From NCBI RefSeq assembly GCF_000820005.1, contig NZ_CDBL01000044.1, forward strand, positions 176,552 to 234,125: DNA of 57,574 nt, read 5' to 3'. Under the pieces are notes generated by a model. The model was not told the DNA's origin, did not search any database, and saw only the letters and a list, made by a program, of their open reading frames with translations. The stretch is from Aeromonas piscicola. GTDB taxonomy: Bacteria; Pseudomonadota; Gammaproteobacteria; Enterobacterales; Aeromonadaceae. A program made the translations under genes and the position numbers. Positions 24,971 through 35,550 of the stretch are shown in pieces (position 1 is the first letter of the stretch; every line of letters begins with the position of its first letter).

Positions 24971-25829
24971 ATCCCCCCTCGCGACCCTCAAATACTTCTC
25001 CACCCTGTTGGTCTGCGCCCTGGCGCTGGCGGCGGGCTGGTGGCTGTGGAACTACTACATGCAGGGCCCCTGGACCCGGGATGGCAAGGTGCGGGCCGAG
25101 CTGGTCAGCATCACCCCCGAGGTATCGGGCAAGATCATCAAGATAGCGGTGAAGGACAACCAGCTGGTGAAGACGGGAGAGCTGGTCTTCACCCTGGATC
25201 CCGCCCCCTACCGGATCGCCCTCGACAACGCCAGCGCGGCGCTCGCCAAGGCCAAATCGGATCTCGACAAGGCCGAGCACGAGGCGACGCGTCGCCGTGG
25301 CTTGTCGAATAACGTCATCTCGGCGGAGGCCGGGGACGAGGCACGGCTCAATGCCCAGGCGATGAAGGCGGCCTATCAGGTGGCCCAGGCCAATCTGGAG
25401 CAGGCGCAGTGGTCCCTCGCCAAGACCCAGGTGCATGCCGCGAGCGACGGTTACATCACCAACCTGCAGACCCGGGTCGGCAACTATGCCAGCGCCGGGG
25501 TGCCGCTGGTGGCACTGGTGGATATTCACTCCTTCTATGTGCAGGGTTATTTCGAAGAGACCAAGCTCAGGCGCATAGCGCCGGGCAAGCCGGCCGAAGT
25601 GGTGCTCTACAGCGGGGATCAGACCCTGCGCGGCGAGGTGGAAAGCATAGGGCGCGCCATTCACGATCAGAGCGTGGACGGTGGCAGCAGCCTGCTGCTC
25701 GACGTCAAACCGAACGTCCCCTGGGTGCGGCTGGCCCAGCGGGTGCCGGTGCGGATCCGCCTGCTGGATGTGCCGCCCGAGCTGGCCCTGATCGCGGGCA
25801 CCACCTGCACCATCACCATAGGGGAATGA
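24963..25829 (+). CDS. HlyD-family membrane fusion protein (AaeA-like)
   Basis: 288 residues from the ATG at 24963. One N-terminal membrane anchor ([21 protein letters not shown]), then the lipoyl half-motifs [24 protein letters not shown] and [24 protein letters not shown], with a helical hairpin of about 90 residues between them, and the beta-barrel [18 protein letters not shown]. Links the FUSC inner-membrane pump to an outer channel such as TolC, encoded 4 kb away. Second gene of the three-gene operon. Confidence 0.9.
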   Translation: MAKSPLATLKYFSTLLVCALALAAGWWLWNYYMQGPWTRDGKVRAELVSITPEVSGKIIKIAVKDNQLVKTGELVFTLDPAPYRIALDNASAALAKAKSDLDKAEHEATRRRGLSNNVISAEAGDEARLNAQAMKAAYQVAQANLEQAQWSLAKTQVHAASDGYITNLQTRVGNYASAGVPLVALVDIHSFYVQGYFEETKLRRIAPGKPAEVVLYSGDQTLRGEVESIGRAIHDQSVDGGSSLLLDVKPNVPWVRLAQRVPVRIRLLDVPPELALIAGTTCTITIGE

Positions 25830-25830
25830 G

Positions 25831-27846
25831 GTGAGCGCAATCGGGTCGCTCTGGCGCCGGACCCCCTGGGGCAAGGCCAGCGGTGGTCAGTGGCGCTATG
25901 CCCTGCGCAACAGTCTGGCCATGTGCCTGTCGCTCTGGCTGGCATTTGTCTTGCAGCTGGATGCCCCATACTGGGCCATGACCTCGGCCGCCGTGGTGAG
26001 CTTTCCCACCGTGGGCGGGGTCATCAGCAAGAGTCTGGGGCGGGTGGTCGGCAGTCTGGTCGGTGCCATGGCGGCAGTGGTGATCACCGGTCTTGGCATC
26101 AGCGATCCCTGGCTGTTCAGCTTTCTGATCGCCCTCTGGCTGGGCTTGTGTACCTACATCTCCAACCACTATCAGAACAACGTCTCCTACGCCTTTGCCC
26201 TGGCGGGCTACACGGCCGCCATCATCGCCTTCTCCTGCGTCAACGTGGTCGATCCGCAACACATCTTCGACATTGCCCAGGCGCGGGTGAGCGAGGTGAT
26301 CATCGGCATCCTCTGCGGCGGGTTGATGATGATGATCCTGCCCAGCACCTCCGACAGCGAAACCCTGCTGCAATCGCTGCGCAAGAGCCAGAGCCGCCTG
26401 CTGGAACACGCCCAGCTGCTCTGGCTGGGGGAGGCCAACCCGGATGTGCGCAGCGCCCACGAGGGGCTGATCGGCCAGATCCTCACCATGAACGTGCTGC
26501 GCATTCAGGCGGTGTGGAGCCACCACCGGCTGCGCCGTCACAACAAGCTGCTCAACTTCCTGCTGCACCGCCAGCTGCGGATCATCAGCCTCATCTCCAG
26601 CCAGCGCCGCATGCTGCATAACTGGCCGGAGCAACCGGCGGGCATCCAGGCGCTGCTGGCCAGCCTGCTGACCGAGCTGGGCAAGCCGGCGTGCGACAAG
26701 TATCGCATCGCCCGCCTGCTGGCTCCGTTCGCGCCGACTGCAGGGGGCGATTATCGTCAGCGCACCTTCTGGCTGCGATTGCGTCACTTCTGCTGGAGCT
26801 ATCTGGAGTGTCAGCGCTGGCTGAGCCGGCTGGAGCAGTATGACGATCGGGAGTGGCCGGCCCCGCCGCGTCATACCTCCCTTACCAGCCACATCGACAG
26901 CTATGAGGCGGCCTACAACGGTGGCCGCACCTTCCTCTGCGTGCTGCTGGGTTGCGCCTTCTGGATCCACAGCCAGTGGGATCTGGGGGGGACGGCGCTG
27001 ACCATGCTCTCTATCTGCTGCGTGCTCTACTCGGCGACGCCGGCGCCGGTCAAGGGAGTCAACACCATGCTGCAGGCTATTTTGCTGCTGAGCCTGGTCT
27101 GTTTCGCGGTCAAGTTCGGCCTGATGATCCGCATCGACGACTTCTGGCAGTTCTGCGCCCTGCTGTTTCCCGTGCTTGTCACCATGCAGATGTTCAAGCT
27201 GCAAAAGCCCAGGATGGCGGTGCTGTGGGGTCAGCTCATCGTGCTGCTCGGCTCCTTTCTCTCCATCACCAACCCGCCGAGCTACGACTACTCGTTGTTC
27301 ATCAATACCAGCGTCAGTCAGGTGCTGGGGGTGATGGCGGCCGGGCTGGCGTTCCAGATCCTGCGGCCGAGCTCGGATCGGCGCAAGAGTCGCCGCATCA
27401 TGCGTATCCTGCGCCACGACTTCATGGACCAGCTGGCGTCCAGGCCACAGCAGAGCGAGAGCCAGTTCGAATCGCGCATCTATCACGGCATCAGCCAGCT
27501 CAGCCAGAGCCAGGATCAGACCGCCCGGCTCTGGGTGTTGCGCTGGGGCGTGGTGCTGCTCAACTGCAGCCACATCGTCTGGCAGTTGCGCCAGTGGCGT
27601 GGCGACGATCAGCCGCTCTATCTGGTGCGAGATGCCTGCATTCGCTGCCTGCGAGGGATCCTTACCGAGCGGGGGGTGCAGCATGACTCCCTCGAACGGA
27701 CGCTGGCCGAGCTGCAACGCATCAGCCAGGGGCTGGCTCGTCATCGGGATCCGGCGGCGCTGGATCTGGCTGGCATGGTGTGGCGGCTGCACAGCTCTCT
27801 CTCCCAGCTGCAGCAGGCGCTGCCGGTGGCGTCAGCCGCGACCTGA
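25831..27846 (+). CDS. FUSC-family efflux transporter (AaeB-like)
   Basis: 671 residues from a GTG at 25831, one base after the HlyD stop. It has two repeats of about six membrane spans (RYALRNSLAMCLSLWLAFVLQLD and YNGGRTFLCVLLGCAFWI), each followed by a cytoplasmic domain, as in AaeB/YdhK. E. coli AaeAB exports p-hydroxybenzoate and other aromatic acids as a metabolic relief valve; this substrate is a guess by analogy. No LysR regulator (AaeR) is adjacent. Confidence 0.9.
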   Translation: MSAIGSLWRRTPWGKASGGQWRYALRNSLAMCLSLWLAFVLQLDAPYWAMTSAAVVSFPTVGGVISKSLGRVVGSLVGAMAAVVITGLGISDPWLFSFLIALWLGLCTYISNHYQNNVSYAFALAGYTAAIIAFSCVNVVDPQHIFDIAQARVSEVIIGILCGGLMMMILPSTSDSETLLQSLRKSQSRLLEHAQLLWLGEANPDVRSAHEGLIGQILTMNVLRIQAVWSHHRLRRHNKLLNFLLHRQLRIISLISSQRRMLHNWPEQPAGIQALLASLLTELGKPACDKYRIARLLAPFAPTAGGDYRQRTFWLRLRHFCWSYLECQRWLSRLEQYDDREWPAPPRHTSLTSHIDSYEAAYNGGRTFLCVLLGCAFWIHSQWDLGGTALTMLSICCVLYSATPAPVKGVNTMLQAILLLSLVCFAVKFGLMIRIDDFWQFCALLFPVLVTMQMFKLQKPRMAVLWGQLIVLLGSFLSITNPPSYDYSLFINTSVSQVLGVMAAGLAFQILRPSSDRRKSRRIMRILRHDFMDQLASRPQQSESQFESRIYHGISQLSQSQDQTARLWVLRWGVVLLNCSHIVWQLRQWRGDDQPLYLVRDACIRCLRGILTERGVQHDSLERTLAELQRISQGLARHRDPAALDLAGMVWRLHSSLSQLQQALPVASAAT

Positions 27847-27902
27847 GTCCGGACTTGGGCCTGACCGGCCCCTGTCTGTATCACCCTTTCCCGCAGTCGG
27901 GT

Positions 27903-27931
27903 TTGTCCAAGGCCCTCCCAACGAGTAAGAT
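27903..27931 (+). promoter_or_regulatory. Probable sigma-70 promoter of parE
   Basis: TTGTCC and TAAGAT hexamers spaced by exactly 17 bases, 32 bases before the parE start codon. It gives parE transcription independent of the upstream efflux operon. Confidence 0.55.
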
Positions 27932-27962
27932 TCTCCCCAAACGTCAATTCGCAAGGCCCTCC

Positions 27963-29858
27963 ATGTCCACTCAATACAATGCGGATGCCATTGAGGTCCT
28001 CAATGGCCTCGAACCGGTGCGTCGTCGCCCCGGCATGTACACAGACACCACCCGGCCCAATCACCTCGGCCAGGAGGTCATCGACAACAGCGTCGATGAA
28101 GCGCTGGCGGGCCACGCCCGTACTCTGGAGGTGACCCTGTTTGAAGACCAGTCCCTCGAGGTGATCGATGACGGCCGCGGCATGCCGGTCGATATCCACC
28201 CGGAGGAAGGGGTATCCGGCGTGGAGCTGATCCTCTGCAAGCTGCACGCGGGGGGCAAGTTCTCCAACAAGAACTATCAATTCTCCGGCGGTCTGCACGG
28301 GGTGGGTATTTCGGTGGTGAACGCACTCTCCGATCGGGTCGAGGTGACGGTACGTCGCGACGGCCAGGTCTATGACATCGCCTTCGAGCGCGGCGACAAG
28401 GTGCAGGAGCTGACCATCACCGGCACCTGCGGGCGCCGCAACACGGGCACCCGGGTGCGATTCTGGCCGCAGGCGAGCTATTTCGACTCGCCTCGCTTCT
28501 CGGTCACCAAGCTGGAGCACCTGCTCAAAGCCAAGGCCGTGCTCTGCCCCGGCCTCACCATCAAGTTCCTCGACAAGAACACCGGCATCAAGCTGGAGTG
28601 GTGCTACGAGGATGGCCTCAAGGATTATCTGGTCGATGCGGTCAAGCAGTTCACCTGCCTGCCGGAGCAGCCCTTCGTCGGCGCCTTCAGCACAGAGCAG
28701 TCTGCGGTGGACTGGGCGCTCTGCTGGTTGCCGGAAGGGGGTGAGTGCCTCGCCGAATCCTATGTGAACCTGATCCCGACGCCTCAGGGCGGTACTCATG
28801 TCAACGGTCTGCGCCAGGGTCTACTCGACGCCATGCGCGAGTTCTGCGAGTTCCGCAACCTGCTGCCGCGCGGGGTCAAGCTGACTCCGGAAGACATCTG
28901 GGATCGCTGCGCCTACATCCTCTCCATCAAGATGCAGGATCCCCAGTTCGCCGGCCAGACCAAGGAGCGGCTGTCGTCACGCCAGAGCTCGGCCTTCGTG
29001 TCGGGGGTGGTGAAGGATGCCTTCAGTCTGTTCCTCAACAGCAATACCGAGCTGGCGGAGCAGATCGCCGAGATCTGCATCTCCAGCGCCCAGCGCCGGC
29101 TGCGGGCCGCCAAGACGGTAGTGCGCAAGAAAATCACCCAGGGCCCCGCATTGCCCGGCAAGCTGACCGACTGCAACTGCGCCGACCCCATGCAGGGCGA
29201 ACTGTTCCTGGTGGAGGGTGACTCCGCGGGCGGCAGCGCCAAGCAGGCGCGGGATCGCGAATTTCAGGCCATCATGCCCCTGCGCGGCAAGATACTGAAC
29301 ACCTGGGAGGTGGAGGCCGGCCAGGTGCTCGCCTCGCAAGAAGTGCACGACATCTCGGTGGCAATCGGCCTGGATCCGGACTCGGAGGATCTCTCCGGCC
29401 TGCGCTACGGCAAGGTGTGCATCCTCGCGGATGCGGACTCGGACGGTCTGCACATCGCCACCCTGCTCTGCGCCCTGTTTGTGAGGCACTTCCGCACCCT
29501 GGTCAACAAGGGTCACGTCTATGTGGCCATGCCGCCGCTCTACCGGATCGACATCGGCAAGGAGGTCTACTACGCCCTCGACGAGGACGAGAAGAACGGC
29601 GTGCTGCAGCGGGTCGAGGCCGAGAAGAAGAAGGGCAAGGTGATGGTGACCCGATTCAAGGGTCTGGGCGAGATGAACCCGAAACAGCTGCGGGAAACCA
29701 CCATGGATCCCAACACCCGCCGTCTGGTGCAGCTCACCATGGGCGAGATGGAGGAGGGGGACGAGACCCTGCAACTGATGGACATGCTGCTGGCCAAGAA
29801 GCGCGCCCCGGATCGTCGCGAGTGGCTGGAAGAGAAGGGCAATCTCGCCATCATCTAA
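27963..29858 (+). CDS. parE: DNA topoisomerase IV subunit B (ParE)
   Basis: 631 residues (E. coli 630). The ATP-driven half of topoisomerase IV, which decatenates daughter chromosomes. GHKL ATPase motifs: EVIDNSVDEALAGHA, VIDDGRGMPVDIHP and GGLHGVGISVVNALS. The Toprim domain has EGDSAGGSAKQARDRE and the metal site ADADSDGLHIATLL. The C-terminal GLGEMNPKQLRETTMDP is intact. The start at 27963 matches family alignment. It is followed by parC after 84 bases. Confidence 0.97.
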   Translation: MSTQYNADAIEVLNGLEPVRRRPGMYTDTTRPNHLGQEVIDNSVDEALAGHARTLEVTLFEDQSLEVIDDGRGMPVDIHPEEGVSGVELILCKLHAGGKFSNKNYQFSGGLHGVGISVVNALSDRVEVTVRRDGQVYDIAFERGDKVQELTITGTCGRRNTGTRVRFWPQASYFDSPRFSVTKLEHLLKAKAVLCPGLTIKFLDKNTGIKLEWCYEDGLKDYLVDAVKQFTCLPEQPFVGAFSTEQSAVDWALCWLPEGGECLAESYVNLIPTPQGGTHVNGLRQGLLDAMREFCEFRNLLPRGVKLTPEDIWDRCAYILSIKMQDPQFAGQTKERLSSRQSSAFVSGVVKDAFSLFLNSNTELAEQIAEICISSAQRRLRAAKTVVRKKITQGPALPGKLTDCNCADPMQGELFLVEGDSAGGSAKQARDREFQAIMPLRGKILNTWEVEAGQVLASQEVHDISVAIGLDPDSEDLSGLRYGKVCILADADSDGLHIATLLCALFVRHFRTLVNKGHVYVAMPPLYRIDIGKEVYYALDEDEKNGVLQRVEAEKKKGKVMVTRFKGLGEMNPKQLRETTMDPNTRRLVQLTMGEMEEGDETLQLMDMLLAKKRAPDRREWLEEKGNLAII

Positions 29859-29942
29859 GCCGTCGGCTGGCCCTGTAAGGGCCAGCAAGCATTTAGCCGG
29901 AGTCGCCCTGTGGCGGCTCCCGAACCGAAAGAGAACTATCAC

Positions 29943-32237
29943 ATGAGTGATGCTATCGAGCTCAGTCTGGACGGGGTAGAGCGCCAGCCAATGCGCACCT
30001 TTACCGAACAGGCTTACTTGAACTACTCCATGTACGTCATCATGGATCGGGCCCTGCCCCACATCGGCGATGGCCTCAAACCCGTGCAGCGGCGGATCAT
30101 CTACGCCATGAGCGAGCTGGGTCTGTCGGCCCTCTCCAAGCACAAGAAATCCGCCCGTACCGTGGGTGACGTGCTGGGTAAATACCACCCTCACGGCGAC
30201 AGCGCCTGTTATGAAGCCATGGTGCTGATGGCCCAGCCCTTCTCCTACCGCTACCCGCTGGTGGACGGTCAGGGCAACTGGGGTGCGCCGGACGATCCCA
30301 AATCCTTCGCCGCCATGCGTTATACCGAGGCGCGCTTGTCGCGCTTCTCCGAGCTGCTGCTCTCCGAGCTCGGCCAGGGCACTGTGGACTGGACGCCGAA
30401 CTTCGACGGCACCATGAAAGAGCCGGTGGTGCTGCCCGCCCGCCTGCCTCACATACTGCTCAACGGCATCACAGGCATAGCCGTGGGTATGGCGACCGAC
30501 ATTCCGCCCCACAACGCGCGGGAAGTGGCCTACGCCTGTGCCGAGCTGCTCGACAACCCCAATGCCGGGCTGGATGCGCTGATGGCGCACATTCAGGGGC
30601 CGGACTACCCGACCAGCGCCGAGATCATCACGCCGCGCGATGACATCCGCAAAATCTACGAGACCGGCAAGGGCTCCATCAAGCAGCGTGCTGTGTGGAA
30701 CGAGGAGGATGGCGACATCGTCATCACGGCGCTGCCCCATCAGGCCTCCGGCGCCAAGATCATGGAGCAGATCGCCGCCCAGATGGTGGCCAAGAAGCTG
30801 CCCATGGTCACCGACCTGCGCGACGAATCGGACCATGAGAATCCGACCCGTCTGGTGATCATTCCCCGCTCCAACCGGGTGGACATGGAGGCGCTGATGG
30901 CCCACCTGTTCGCCACCACGGATCTGGAGAAGAACTATCGCGTCAACCTCAACATACTGGGGCTGGACAACCGTCCCCAGGTGAAGACTCTCAAGATGAT
31001 CCTCTCCGAGTGGATCATTTTCCGCCGCGAGACGGTGCGCCGTCGCCTGCAGTATCGCCTCGACAAGGTGCTGGCTCGCCTGCACATCCTCGAAGGCTTG
31101 CTGGTGGCCTATCTCAACATCGACGAGGTGATCGAGATCATCCGTACCGAGGATGAGCCGGGCAAGGTGATGGTGGAGCGCTTCAACATCAGCGAGACCC
31201 AGGCCGAGGCTATCCTCGAGCTGAAACTGCGTCACCTGGCCAAGCTGGAAGAGTTCAAGCTGCGTGCCGAGCAGGACGAGCTGGCCATAGAGCGCGACAA
31301 GCTCGAACTGCTGCTGGGCTCGGAGCGCCGCCTCAACACCCTGCTCAAGAAAGAGCTGCTGGCGGATGCCGAGAAGTACGGCGACGATCGCCGCACCCCG
31401 CTGGTGGAGCGCGCCAGCGCGGTAGCCCTGACCGAGAAAGAGCTGACTCCGAGCGAGCCGGTCACCGTCATCCTCTCGGGTGCTGGCTGGGTGCGGGCCG
31501 CCAAGGGCCACGACGTGGACGTGGCAGGCCTCTCCTACAAGGCGGGGGATGGCTATCTTGCCCACGCCTGTGGCCGCAGCAACCAGCAGGCGGTGTTCCT
31601 CTCGACCCTGGGGCGGACCTATGCACTGGAAGCCCACACGCTGCCATCTGCCCGCAGTCAGGGTGAGCCGCTCACCGGCCGCTTTGCGCTGGGCGCAGGG
31701 GAAGAGGTGCGCCATCTGGTGATGGGCAACGAGGGGGAACCCTATCTCATCTGCTCGGATGCCGGTTATGGCTTCGTCTGCACCTATGACGATCTCATCG
31801 GCAAGAACAAGAACGGCAAGGCGCTGCTGACAGTGCCGGAAGGGGGCCTGGTGATGGCTCCCCAGAAGATTGGCTCGCCGGAGACCGATCTCTGCATGGC
31901 CATCTCCAACGAGGGGCGCATGCTGTTGTTCCCGCTCAACACCCTGCCGGTGCTCGGCAAGGGCAAGGGTAACAAGCTGATCAGCATACCGTCGGCGCGA
32001 GTCAAGGCGCGGGAAGAGTTTATGGTGATGGCCGCCATTATCCCGCAGGGGCAATATGTCACCCTGTTCGCCGGCAAGCGCAAGCTGACCCTCAAACCTG
32101 CCGATCTCGACTACTACCGTGGCGAGCGCGGCCGCCGTGGCGCCAAGCTGCCCCGCGGTTTGCAGCGGGTGGACAGGATAGAGATTGAACCCGCCGCCGG
32201 TGCCGAGTCGGTAGCGGAGGAAAGTCAGGAAGGGTAA
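29943..32237 (+). CDS. parC: DNA topoisomerase IV subunit A (ParC)
   Basis: 764 residues from the ATG at 29943 ([11 protein letters not shown]). Cleaves and rejoins DNA through the catalytic tyrosine in [12 protein letters not shown] (about Y127). The quinolone-resistance region reads [15 protein letters not shown]; the serine (about S87, equal to E. coli S80) and glutamate (E. coli E84) are wild type, so no classical ParC resistance mutation is present. The C-terminal beta-pinwheel DNA-wrapping domain follows from about residue 490. The stop is followed by a strong terminator. Confidence 0.97.
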   Translation: MSDAIELSLDGVERQPMRTFTEQAYLNYSMYVIMDRALPHIGDGLKPVQRRIIYAMSELGLSALSKHKKSARTVGDVLGKYHPHGDSACYEAMVLMAQPFSYRYPLVDGQGNWGAPDDPKSFAAMRYTEARLSRFSELLLSELGQGTVDWTPNFDGTMKEPVVLPARLPHILLNGITGIAVGMATDIPPHNAREVAYACAELLDNPNAGLDALMAHIQGPDYPTSAEIITPRDDIRKIYETGKGSIKQRAVWNEEDGDIVITALPHQASGAKIMEQIAAQMVAKKLPMVTDLRDESDHENPTRLVIIPRSNRVDMEALMAHLFATTDLEKNYRVNLNILGLDNRPQVKTLKMILSEWIIFRRETVRRRLQYRLDKVLARLHILEGLLVAYLNIDEVIEIIRTEDEPGKVMVERFNISETQAEAILELKLRHLAKLEEFKLRAEQDELAIERDKLELLLGSERRLNTLLKKELLADAEKYGDDRRTPLVERASAVALTEKELTPSEPVTVILSGAGWVRAAKGHDVDVAGLSYKAGDGYLAHACGRSNQQAVFLSTLGRTYALEAHTLPSARSQGEPLTGRFALGAGEEVRHLVMGNEGEPYLICSDAGYGFVCTYDDLIGKNKNGKALLTVPEGGLVMAPQKIGSPETDLCMAISNEGRMLLFPLNTLPVLGKGKGNKLISIPSARVKAREEFMVMAAIIPQGQYVTLFAGKRKLTLKPADLDYYRGERGRRGAKLPRGLQRVDRIEIEPAAGAESVAEESQEG

Positions 32238-32245
32238 TTATTAAG

Positions 32246-32267
32246 AAGGGCGCGAAAGCGCCCTTTT
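32246..32267 (+). terminator. Terminator of parC
   Basis: AAGGGCGC-GAAA-GCGCCCTT stem with a stable GAAA tetraloop and T tract, nine bases after the parC stop. It marks the end of GC-rich core DNA; the next 3 kb is AT-rich. Confidence 0.9.
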
Positions 32268-32279
32268 AAATACTCTAAA

Positions 32280-32750
32280 TTAAAATGGTAGTCCACCATT
32301 TATTGGGACATTAGTCCATGCATTATAGCTGCCAGATGGAGCTAAATTTCTCAGGTCTGCTTGTGCAACGACTAAAGCCGGCTCAGTTTGACCATCAAGG
32401 GGAGTAGCAGTGACAATTCCAGCTCCCCACATATTAGTGCCAGTAGCGAGTTGACTTGGTGCTGTACACCATCCCGCACTTTGACGAGGGCCTAATATAG
32501 TCTTTGGATTTGTACCAGCACTATAGCCAGTTAATGGTGGGGTTACCATTTCACCACTGCTGCTATAGTAACTCACAGTGACTTCGATGGAACCTGAAGA
32601 TATATTTACAATGCTAATGCAACTATACCAAGTGCCAATTGTTTGCCAATTTATTGGTTTGTACGCCTGCCACTCTGAAAACCATGCTGTATTAGCGGAT
32701 ACATTCATCGACGTAAGTATGAATAAAATTAACGAGGCTTTTTTTAACAT
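32280..32750 (-). CDS. Small secreted protein of unknown function
   Basis: 156 residues from the ATG at 32750. Clear Sec signal peptide (MLKKASLILFILTSMNVSA). The mature part is rich in S, T, W, G and Y, with two cysteines (WYSCIS, GWCTAP), and looks all-beta (VNISSGSIEVTVSYYSSSGEMV). I do not recognise a family. Base composition is much lower in GC than parC next to it, and codon use is AT-rich, which suggests horizontal acquisition. No neighbour points to a role. Confidence 0.65.
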   Translation of the reverse strand: MLKKASLILFILTSMNVSANTAWFSEWQAYKPINWQTIGTWYSCISIVNISSGSIEVTVSYYSSSGEMVTPPLTGYSAGTNPKTILGPRQSAGWCTAPSQLATGTNMWGAGIVTATPLDGQTEPALVVAQADLRNLAPSGSYNAWTNVPINGGLPF

Positions 32751-33164
32751 TTCAATCAATCCATAAGCTGTGTCTGTGTTAATGTTGGTTTCTTTTTGAA
32801 CATAATTATTCTATCTAGTCAGAAGGAATTATGTAGTACCTATATAGGGGGGTTATGAAGAGAAACTGGGACACTCACCATTTTTACAATGGCCTAAGAC
32901 TGTACTTGGCTTGAGGTGTCACTGTTGAGGGCGGGGGGATGACCATTGCCCGTTCATGTCAGATTGCCGGATACGCCTTGCCATCACATGGTCAGTCACT
33001 GTGTGCGACGGACTTTTGTGTGGCGGGGATACTGAGTCTGGCTATGATCATAGGTTTGATTAGCGAAGCGTAATCAGACGTTCGCGAACGATAAAAGCTG
33101 GGTGGCTCATCTTTTTGATATCTTGAAAAGTCAGCCTGATCTGTTGAGGCTTTACCGGTTCTAG
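32751..33164. other. Gene-free AT-rich spacer with a REP-like remnant
   Basis: No convincing gene lies in these 414 bp. It contains the stem TGATTA-GCGAAGCG-TAATCA (33057-33076) and the phrase GGGACACTCACCATTTTTAC (about 32868-32887), both reminiscent of sequences found near REP-associated (Y1) transposases. That resemblance is from memory and unverified. The rest is featureless to me. Confidence 0.4.
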
Positions 33165-34073
33165 TTACTTATAATTCATGATTTTTTGCCGTACGAACTC
33201 AATAAATACGCGAGTTTTAGCAGGGAGATATTGACGGTTTGCATAAACAGCAAACAACTGCAATGGGGCGGCGGGTAACTCAAGTTCAATCTCAATCAAC
33301 CTGCCATCATCAATAAACTCTTGGCAAGATACCTTGGCAAGAATGGCAAACCCTACACCGGCTATTGCTGCTTTTAACGCCAGTTCGCCACTATTGACCC
33401 GGTAGTGTTCATTCACCTGTATGGTGGAAAATTCACTGTTTGTGCGAGTAAATTGCCAAGGCATCCCTTTCAGAGCGCTCACCGTAGTGATGCAGGGGAG
33501 ATCTTTTAGATGTGACGTGTGGTTGGGAAGTCCCCACTTCTGGATCAATGAGGGGGAGCCAACAACGGTACAGGGAATGGTTGTCAGATGGCTGGCGATA
33601 TAATCGCTATCATCCATCTTTCCTCTGTGAATGATGATTGCCATGTCCAGATCCTCTTTTAATGATTCAAGTCCGGACAGATTGGTGATACAGCTGATCT
33701 TTATCTCGGGATGTTGACAGGCAAAGTCAGCAATGGCGGTACCGAGCAGTTTTGGACCGGCTTCATTGGGGATGCAGATGCGTAATGACCCTTTCAGCTG
33801 GATCTGTTGTGATGTCAATTCAGCCTCGGTTTGCTCCAGTGATTCCAGTAATGGCTTTACTCGGGTATAGAGCAGTTGCCCTGCCTGTGTGAGCTTCATA
33901 TGGCGGGTTGTGCGTTCAATCAGTTGAAGGTTCAAGGCTTCTTCCAATTGAGAGATACTGCGGCTCACATTTGATGTGGGTATTTGAAGGGTTTTAGATG
34001 CCCCGACAAAACTGCTGTTTTCAACCACTGCAATGAAAACTCTCAGCGCATTCAATTCCATGCCTGTACGCAT
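33165..34073 (-). CDS. LysR-type regulator divergent from an MFS gene
   Basis: 302 residues from the ATG at 34073, which has AGGGA seven bases upstream; an internal ATG at 34061 is possible. The N-terminal helix-turn-helix (MELNALRVFIAVVENSSFVGASKTLQIPTSNVSRSI) and RTTRHMKLTQAG place it in the CrgA/AaeR-like subgroup, with a substrate-binding domain following. AT-rich codon use matches the flanking genes, indicating a shared acquired origin. It probably controls the divergent exporter at 34176 across a 102-bp gap. Confidence 0.85.
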   Translation of the reverse strand: MRTGMELNALRVFIAVVENSSFVGASKTLQIPTSNVSRSISQLEEALNLQLIERTTRHMKLTQAGQLLYTRVKPLLESLEQTEAELTSQQIQLKGSLRICIPNEAGPKLLGTAIADFACQHPEIKISCITNLSGLESLKEDLDMAIIIHRGKMDDSDYIASHLTTIPCTVVGSPSLIQKWGLPNHTSHLKDLPCITTVSALKGMPWQFTRTNSEFSTIQVNEHYRVNSGELALKAAIAGVGFAILAKVSCQEFIDDGRLIEIELELPAAPLQLFAVYANRQYLPAKTRVFIEFVRQKIMNYK

Positions 34074-34175
34074 TGATTATCCCTAATATGATAACAATCT
34101 GTGCCATTTTAACGAATAAAATTAAATTGTGATAGTGGGTATACTGTTCATCTCTGAAGATTGAGAGTAAACACT

Positions 34176-35405
34176 ATGATGCTAGATAAAAATAATGCGG
34201 ATGAAAAAACGCAGGTTAATAGTTCGGTTGTGGATTTCAACGCAGTCAGGTTGGCCGCATTGATGCAATTGGTCAGTGCTCTTGATTTCATGATGATTAT
34301 GCCTCTTGGGCCTGATTTATCTCGCGCGCTAAATATAAGTCCAACCTATATAGGATATTTAGGTGGTGGGTATGCATTGGCTGCCGCACTGTCATCGTTA
34401 TTATGTGCCAGATATCTAGACCGATTTGATAGAAAGCATGTTGCACTGCTCTCATTGTTGGGGATCACGCTATCCACCTGGGCGTGCGCGTTAGCATGGG
34501 ATATGGAAAGTTTGTTCTTTACCCGCTTGCTGGCCGGTGTTTTTGCCGGTCCGGCAACATCCATCGCTCTGGCGATCGTTGTGGATACCACGCCACTAAA
34601 GCAACGTGGTCGAGCGATGGCCATAGTGATGGGGGCTTTCTCGTTGTCAGCTATTGCAGGTGTACCGTTGGGATTGGAGCTGGCAATGTTAAAAGGATGG
34701 AGTGCACCTTTCTATGTCGTTGGTGGTTTGGGATTGTGTGTCTGCGTGGCAGCCTATATAAGGCTGCCCGGGATGACGGCCCACTTGGGACGGAGCCAGA
34801 AGGTTTTTTCATCGATTGAAATGTTGAAACGACCTGTGGTGTGGAATGCATTTATGGCAATTGGATTGGCAATTTTCAGTACCTTCCTTATTGTGCCAAA
34901 CATTGCAGCTTATTTTCAATTCAACCTTGATGTACCTCGTGGCGATATGAGTGGCTACTATGTCATGGGAGGTATTTTTAGCTTGTTTGCGATGCAGTTT
35001 GGTGGATATTTTATTGACCGTTTTGGCGCAATGAGAGTGACGATTTTGATGGGGGTATTGACGATTGCCGTTGTTTGGGATGGCTTCATGCGTGAACCCT
35101 GGTTGCCGACCATAGTGATTTTCACGTTATTCATGGTGGTTACTTCGATACGGACGATCACCGTTGCTACTGTTAATAGTCAAGTAGCAGAACCTTGGGA
35201 AAGAGCGGGGTTCATGTCATTGCAAAATGTTTTTCAACATATATTCAGTGGCTCGGCTGCTGTAGTGTCTTCGATGATTTTAACTAATGTCGATGGCTAC
35301 CTTGGTAACATGAGTATATTGGCTTGGTTGACCATAGCACTGACTGTTATTCAATCACTCTTTCTATATCAGTTGCTCAAACGGTTGTGTTTGGCCATCA
35401 AATAA
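34176..35405 (+). CDS. MFS transporter (drug/metabolite exporter type)
   Basis: 409 residues from ATG 34176, with GAGAG eight bases upstream. Twelve predicted spans. It carries the DHA1 family pattern: LDFMMIMPLGPDLSRALNIS in TM1, the motif A variant ARYLDRFDRKHV after TM2, and FTRLLAGVFAGPATSIALAIVVDTTPLKQRGRAM. The LysR neighbour fits an inducible efflux pump of the AraJ/YdhP type. Substrate unknown. AT-rich like the rest of this island. Confidence 0.85.
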   Translation: MMLDKNNADEKTQVNSSVVDFNAVRLAALMQLVSALDFMMIMPLGPDLSRALNISPTYIGYLGGGYALAAALSSLLCARYLDRFDRKHVALLSLLGITLSTWACALAWDMESLFFTRLLAGVFAGPATSIALAIVVDTTPLKQRGRAMAIVMGAFSLSAIAGVPLGLELAMLKGWSAPFYVVGGLGLCVCVAAYIRLPGMTAHLGRSQKVFSSIEMLKRPVVWNAFMAIGLAIFSTFLIVPNIAAYFQFNLDVPRGDMSGYYVMGGIFSLFAMQFGGYFIDRFGAMRVTILMGVLTIAVVWDGFMREPWLPTIVIFTLFMVVTSIRTITVATVNSQVAEPWERAGFMSLQNVFQHIFSGSAAVVSSMILTNVDGYLGNMSILAWLTIALTVIQSLFLYQLLKRLCLAIK

Positions 35406-35550
35406 TCGAATGCTTGGTGATTCTTTATTTTACTCTTCTTTATCCCCAATTCTTTCCCCTGTTTATGGCAAAAAGTGGGAGAAGGGAGCCCAGATCGCAG
35501 CGATTTTGGAATGGCGTGACAGCTACGGCCAAAGGTTGGCATGTACTTGT

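Noticed and set aside
25813..27792. 659-codon open frame on the minus strand
   Set aside because: Antisense to the FUSC transporter gene; no recognisable domain and heavy Q, A, H and D bias.
30180..30240. Quinolone-resistance mutation in parC
   Set aside because: The key serine and glutamate (E. coli S80 and E84 equivalents) are both wild type.
28977..32054. 1025-codon open frame on the minus strand
   Set aside because: Fully antisense to parE and parC, whose domains and motifs are unmistakable; the composition is that of a shadow frame.
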